DNA from: Uloborus plumipes
Taxonomy: Eukaryota > Arthropoda > Arachnida > Araneae > Uloboridae
DNA: 64,000 bases
Assembly (NCBI GenBank): GCA_038373865.1
Contig: JAXGGA010004675.1
Coordinates: 21,651-85,650 of the forward strand
Direction: 5' to 3'
Position numbers and translations under genes: made by a program. Numbering within the stretch: the first letter of the stretch is position 1; the number at the start of each line of letters is the position of its first letter. This document shows, one piece after another, positions 58,963 through 64,000 of the stretch. The notes under the pieces are model-generated. The model worked only from the letters and a program-made list of their open reading frames with translations. It was not told the origin of the DNA and ran no database searches.

Positions 58963-59364
58963 CTTTATATGGACCCCTTGCAAACTTCGGGGGACCCTGG
59001 GAGTCCCTGAGGACCACTTTGAGAACCACTGTTTTAAAGTTATGGCAACAAAAAACATTAACAATCTATACCATACGAACCCAACCCAAAACAGGTGTCT
59101 TATAAATTTATAGGTGTAAAAAGAGGACCGTAGAATGGCTCATGGCTTGTCATTTTTCCGTACTAGCATGTGTATATGGATCTTAAGAATGTGGTTTCCT
59201 CCACGCTACATGTTTAAGAAATCTTCTACATTCTACTGCTCGTTTACTGCAACTATTAATTTTTAAGACATCCATTTGGGAGAAAAAGGGGGGGGGGGAG
59301 AAGAGCTGACTTGTGGTTGCATTCGTAAGGATTTATTGAAGGACAGCTGTTGCACAAGACTTAA

Positions 59365-60589
59365 CTAGCTGTCGTGGCTGTCACGAAACTTTCTTCTATA
59401 TCTATCTTATGAATTCCAGTTACAAAATAAAATACGTACTCGCCCGAATAATTGGAAACAGCTCCAATTTCCCAATTATCGTAATAACCCTGCAAATGCA
59501 GAATCAATGAGCGAAATTGGAAATCATTGCAAAAGCCTTGTTTAGATTAATTGCAAACATTTTATTTGTTAGTAAAAAGAAATTGGCAACGGTTAAAAAT
59601 TTCAAATCATTGAAAGTTTTCAGCTGTTTTGATAATTAAATAGCGTGAAAGCGATTTTTTAATGAATTAATTTTTCGCATTGTTGACTAAGCGCAAAAAT
59701 CACCCCACCCTCCTCCTGGAGCGATTGGCGCCAAAATTGAATCGATGCTTGCTTCCATATTGGGTTAGTGTTATTCCAAATTTCATTCAAATCTCAGCAA
59801 TATTTCCCGTGATACAGTAGGTGCAATGACAAAATAAGCACTTTTGATTGCTCCACCCCCCTTTGAGATATTGACACACAAATTGAATTAGCACTTGTAC
59901 TCAATAGGGTCTACCTATGGACCAATTTTCGCTTGATTCCGCCGATTACTTCCTGAGATATAGCAATCACCCCCGCGCAGAACACGTGCGATTGCTCCAC
60001 CCCCCTTCAAGATATTGACACGCAAATTGAATCAGCGCCTGTACTCAGTAGGATCTATCTATGGACCAATTTTCGTTTGATTCCGCTGGTTACTTCCTGA
60101 GATATAGCAATCACTTCCACGCAGAACACGTGCGATTGCTCCACCCCCCTTCAAGATATTGACACGCAAATTGAAAGAGGACCTATACTTAGTAGGATCT
60201 ACCTATGGACCAATTTTCGTTTGATTCCGCCGGTTACTTCCTGAGATATAGCAGTCACCCCCGCGCAGAACACGTGCGATTGCTCCACCCCCCTTGGAGG
60301 AATTCGCTAAACAAAGTCAGGTGCACCAGTTCACATGGTGGTACATATGTGCAAAAATTTTTGTTCGATTTCATGCCGTAGTTTTTGCTCTAGCGCGGCC
60401 ACAAAAACTGGTCACACACATACATACTCACACACACACAGACACACAGACAGACAGACATTTTCCAAAAATGGTCGAAATGGACTCAGCGCACCTCAAA
60501 ACGTGCAAATCCGTCAAAATTCGACATTCGAAAATTTTCACGAAACCAATACTTTCTTCTATATATTAGATATAGAAGAAAGTAAAAAC
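59365..60589 (-). mobile_element. Helitron family H1, copy 2 (minus strand)
   Basis: CTAG at 59365-59368 beside A, then the CGTG/CACG hairpin, marks the 3' end on the minus strand. The body carries three ~138-bp units (59866-60300) with 'gagatattgacac' and 'agaacacgtgcgat', then a CACA/CAGA microsatellite (60412-60462). The far end is the palindrome ACTTTCTTCTATAT-ATTAG-ATATAGAAGAAAGT (60551-60583). It is near-identical to the inverted copy at 61505. Confidence 0.65.
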
Positions 60590-61504
60590 TGCATGTGGTC
60601 AAATGTACAACAAATGTTTTATGACGTAAAAATTGCATTTGAAATACTACCGTTTTAAAAATTGCTTCCTGATATTTTTCTATAACACAAAATTAACTTT
60701 CAACTTTAAGCGATTCCTTTTACACTGAATGTTGTTTGGAGAAGAACATTTAAAAGTTGAGCTTCCTCTCCTTTTAAGATTTCCTTGTCTGAGTATTTGA
60801 ATCAATTTCTATGTCTACAGTGTTATTGGTCTGCTTGCCTCAACAACTAAGCTAATGAGACCACCGTATTTGGTTACATTATTTTGGGTTTCCCTATACA
60901 CTATAAAAAATTACGAAACGTTCCTGAAAAATAATGGGCAGTTAATATGCCTAATTTCTGCCTGTATCACATTTGACAAAAAAAAGGATAGTTCCCCGCT
61001 AAAAGTAGGCAACCGCCTTGAAATTACCCTGAAATCTTTCTGAAGAATTCAGAAACCTTCGCTGTAAAAATCAGTCATGTTTCTGGGATAAATAAGGAGC
61101 CATCAGAGAAAACTGAAATATGTTTATTGTATTATCTTGGCACCTACTGTTTTACCAGAAGAGCTCCTGATGGGCCGAAGGTATGGCAGAATTAAAAGCA
61201 AATGCCGATCAATTTATTTGGATGCAATTTTTGAAAAACTACACTATACAGAAACTGGTCACTTAACCTAAAAGAACCGTAACTGAGCTGAAAAATGAAA
61301 CATCTAACTGAGAAGTTGAATCTATTTTCTCACTTATGGCTAAAAAATGTTCAAGACAGTGTGCATCATTGAAACTTATACCGATTCAGAAATCTTTATT
61401 TTTAAAGAGGTATTATTTTCTCATGGAGATTATTTCAATAAATTATAATTACGTACTACGCTGACCTTTTGGAGCTGTATAAAATGTTACATTCGAATTT
61501 CTTC
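60590..61504. other. loop between two inverted Helitron copies
   Basis: This single-copy-looking stretch separates the inverted copies. About 60910-61090 is weakly similar to 30220-30360. The 62-codon frame at 60855-61043 is not recognised. Confidence 0.45.
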
Positions 61505-62738
61505 ACTATTTTTACTTTCTTCTATATCTAATATATAGAAGAAAGTATTGGTTTCGTGAAAATTTTCGAATGTCGAATTTTGACGGATTTGCACGTTTTG
61601 AGGTGCGCTGAGTCCATTTCGACCATTTTTGGAAAATGTCTGTCTGTGTGTCTGTCTGTCTGTCTGTGTGTGAGTCTGTATGTGTGTGACCAGTTTTTGT
61701 GGCCGCGCTAGAGCAAAAACTACTGCATGAAATCGAACAAAAATTTTTGCACATATGTACCACCATGTGAACTGGTGCACCTGACTTTGTTTAGCGAATT
61801 CCTCCAAGGGGGGTGGAGCAATCGCACGTGTTCTGCGCGTGGGTGATTGCTATATCTCAGGAAGTAACCGGCGGAATCAAACGAAAATTGGTCCATAGGT
61901 AGACCCTACTAAGTACAGGTGCTGATTCAATTTGCGTGTCAATATCTCGAAGGGGGGTGGAGCAATCGCACGTGTTCTGCGTGGGATAGTGATTGCTATA
62001 TCTCAGGAAGTAACCGGCGGAATCAAACGAAAATTGGTCCATAGGTAGACCCTACTGAGTACAGGTGCTGATTCAATTTGCGTGTCAATATCTCGAAGGG
62101 GGGTGGAGCAATCGCACGTGTTCTGCGCGGGGGTGATTGCTATATCTCAGGAAGTAACAGGCGGAATCAAACGAAAATTGGTCCATAGGTAGACCCTATT
62201 GAGTACAAGTGCTGATTCAATTTGTGTGTCAATATCTCAAAGGGGGGTGGAGCAATCAAAAATGCTTATTTTGTCATTGCACCTACTGTATCTCGGGAAA
62301 TATTGCTGAGATTTGAATGAAATTTGGAATAACACTAACCCAATATGGAAGCAAGCATCGATTAAATTTTGGCGCCAATCGCCCCAGGGGGAGGGTGGGG
62401 TGATTTTTGCGCTTAGTCAACAATGCGAAAAATTAATTCATTAAAAAATCGCTTTCACGCTATTTAATTATCAAAACAGCTGAAAACTTTCAATGATTTG
62501 AAATTTTTAACCGTTGCCAATTTCTTTTTACTAACAAATAAAATGTTTGCAATTAATCTAAACAAGGCTTTTGCAATGATTTCCAATTTCGCTCATTGAT
62601 TCTGCATTTGCAGGGTTATTACGATAATTGGGAAATTGGAGCTGTTTCCAATTATTCGGGCGAGTACGTATTTTATTTTGTAACTGGAATTCATAAGATA
62701 GATATAGAAGAAAGTTTCGTGACGGCCACGACAGCTAG
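61505..62738 (+). mobile_element. Helitron family H1, copy 3 (plus strand)
   Basis: It is the reverse complement of copy 2, ending 'gacggccacgacag'-CTAG (62735-62738) before T. It contains the same three tandem units (61800-62230). The 106-codon minus frame at 61487-61807 mirrors that at 60294-60569 and comes from the repeat. Whether the true 5' end is TCTAATATATAG at 61527 or lies further out is unclear, because all three copies share 'tttttactttcttctata' before it. Confidence 0.65.
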
Positions 62739-62764
62739 TTTTTTCCCGTTTCAACACTAAAAAA

Positions 62765-63130
62765 TGAATGTTGTTTTTACAGTATAATACAGCTAAGTTT
62801 CTGGTAATAAACTGTAAAAATTGCTAATTTTACAGTACTAATTCTTACAGTAACAAACTGCAAAATTGCTAATTTTACAGTTTATAACAGTGCATTTTAC
62901 AGTTTTAAACTGGAACCTCTGCTGCCAGTATTAAACTGGTTTCTTTACAGAAAACACAGCTAAATCTTACGGCAATAAACTAAAATTTCTAACTTTACCG
63001 TACTAAACTGTAAAATTTCAAGTTTTACAATTTATTTGTTTATTACTGTCAAATTTAACTGTTTTAAATTGGAACTTCGGTTGCCAGTATTGTACTGTAA
63101 AAACAACAGTTCCTTTTTTGCAGTGAAACT
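62765..63130. repeat. ~360-bp 'aaactgtaaaattgc' repeat, copy 2
   Basis: It is homologous to 34133-34495, with 'ttaaactggaacctctgctg' as landmark and a right end 'ccttttttgcagtga'. Its inverse, TCACTGCAAAAAAGG, resembles the left end of copy 1, so short inverted termini are likely. Confidence 0.7.
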
Positions 63131-64000
63131 TTATTCTGTAATATTTGCAATCGGACGAATACACCTAGGACTGACGATTGCGAAACTTGAGGTCTTACAG
63201 GTAAAAAGGGGACATTTATTTTAACTATTAGAGCGCATCCATTATTTAATACTCACTCTGGGAAATCCCGTGGTGCTGACATCAATCATTTTTACTATCG
63301 AAAAACATCATTATCGTAGAAAATTACTTGGAAAGAAACGACGATACAAGAAAATAATGTTAGAGATTCCACTGTACTAAAGACGAAAGTATATTCCTTT
63401 TCTGCAGAAGTTAAAAATTCTTTCACAATGGACAGGTTTTCAATTCAGAAGTTTTGTTCAATCGTCTCATTTAACAGTACCCCCACTTTATTTAACAAAA
63501 TTCTCGTTCCGATAGATAGAGTTTTGTATCAAAAAATTTCGAGTTAGGGAGACTCTAGCGCGTATGTCAATTGTAATTCCTTTAAAATTATCGAGAGATT
63601 TTTAGTCTTCTTCCTTTTTTGGGGAGAGAGATTTTCATGCCCCCGATAGGAGTAAACTTCTTGCGTGCCGAGTGAGAGTATCCATTCCTTTTTTACCCAG
63701 AACCCCCCACGGGGAGTATCGCGCCATCTTATCACACCCGCTCTGAGTGACATCCGTGACATCTTCTCTGATAAAGCCTGGCTGAGTGTCACTTCTGAAG
63801 AATTCGGTTTGACAGGATGGGGACCCGCAGTTATCAAAAGTGGGCCATCGTAGCAAAAATTACTCAAGCAGCACGTGTCAGGGAGAGCAGAAGAAAAATG
63901 GCAATATATTTATATGGACGGACGACATAGACATAGAGCAGACAGGGGTTTAATAAATTTGTTGCTGCATGGCACTAACTGCTAAAAATAAAATCCTAAT
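63131..64000. other. unassigned terminal stretch
   Basis: This is less repetitive and slightly less AT-rich than the surroundings. The 107-codon minus frame at 63544-63867 has no recognised domain and no supporting start or splice context; it is left uncalled. Confidence 0.4.

Larger units (their letters stand above)
55034..59031. mobile_element. 4.0-kb hAT element containing a piggyBac and a second hAT
   Basis: Ends CAGGGGCTCCCAAACTTTTT and (reverse complement) CAGTGGTTCTCAAAGTGGTC are flanked by an exact 8-bp duplication TTTTAAAG at 55026-55033 and 59032-59039. It is homologous to 21458-25986. Without its inserts (55296-56257 and 57082-58962) it is about 1.15 kb and has no transposase frame. 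Confidence 0.92.
54390..59364. repeat. ~316-bp tandem repeat, three units, split by a hAT
   Basis: Units share 'tactggcatgtgtatatgga', 'gctacatgttaaagtcctct' and 'gaaggacagctgttgcacaa' at about 54437, 54754 and 59146. Units 1 and 2 are adjacent (54390-55033); the third (59040-59364) is separated by the hAT 55034-59031 and cut short by the Helitron at 59365. The flanks of the hAT join into one continuous repeat. Confidence 0.75.

Noticed and set aside
60294..61807. Two similar ~100-residue frames beginning MEEFAKQSQVHQ on opposite strands
   Set aside because: They are the same segment of the inverted Helitron copies and run through a CACA/CAGA microsatellite; a third copy near 25155 is out of frame.
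59365..62738. Single large transposon with ~1.2-kb terminal inverted repeats
   Set aside because: Each arm also occurs alone (24035-25404) and has its own Helitron-like 3' end, so two copies in inverted orientation explain it better; no outer target duplication was found.
63544..63867. 107-codon minus-strand frame
   Set aside because: No domain recognised; alternative frames on both strands are equally open and there is no supporting evidence.

Overview
The window is AT-rich, intron- or intergenic-type eukaryotic DNA with no host gene that I can support. It is built almost entirely of transposable elements and their satellites. Helitrons, hAT, piggyBac, Tc1/mariner and foldback elements, a tRNA-derived SINE and complex tandem arrays together fit a large, repeat-rich metazoan genome. 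The mariner remnant with an N-terminal helix-turn-helix of the arthropod DUF4817 type favours an arthropod, plausibly a chelicerate such as a spider; this is an inference from repeat style only. No open reading frame above about 145 codons exists, and none of the longer ones resembles a host protein. The only recognisable coding DNA is two broken transposase remnants: a piggyBac cysteine-rich tail at 10787-10950 (minus) and a mariner-superfamily transposase at 29166-29828 (plus).

Layout. 1-2.5 kb: a dispersed AT-rich repeat, a 144-bp MITE, and a minus-strand Helitron holding a 178-bp MITE. 2.7-4.1 kb: copies of a ~440-bp inverted-repeat element. 5.6-6.6 kb: a Helitron holding a 651-bp palindrome. 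6.8-9.8 kb: a 3.0-kb foldback element. 9.9-13.9 kb: a hAT, a piggyBac and a second hAT in a row, each with an exact target-site duplication. 15.7-21 kb: a small hAT, a 1.7-kb inverted-repeat element and a 3.1-kb foldback element carrying eleven ~170-bp units centred on TGACGTCA. 21.5-26.0 kb: a hAT interrupted by a Tc1-like element and a Helitron. 26.4-28.2 kb: a ~175-bp satellite. 28.5-30.2 kb: a Helitron with the mariner remnant inside. 31.2-32.5 kb: two tandem arrays. 33.3-37.2 kb: a piggyBac-like MITE, Helitron tails, a pogo-type MITE and a paired inverted-repeat element. 37.3-41.2 kb: an inverted-repeat element containing a hAT containing a second hAT, followed by a Tc1-like element with a MITE inside. 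42.0-42.3 kb: the SINE. 43.1-43.3 kb: an AAGGTCC array. 43.7-47.5 kb: a large inverted-repeat element containing a palindromic satellite. 48.1-50.4 kb: a mariner-type element with two nested elements. 50.6-53.2 kb: a motif-rich element and two hAT MITEs. 54.4-59.4 kb: a tandem repeat split by a hAT that itself holds a piggyBac and another hAT. 59.4-62.7 kb: two copies of one Helitron family in inverted orientation. 62.8-63.1 kb: a repeat shared with 34.1 kb.

These parts form no pathway; the window is best read as a stratigraphy of insertions. Exact target-site duplications, together with two related hAT copies that lack each other's inserts, give the order of several events. Boundaries were placed by eye from terminal repeats and duplications. 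Those with exact duplications are reliable to a few bases; the rest are approximate.
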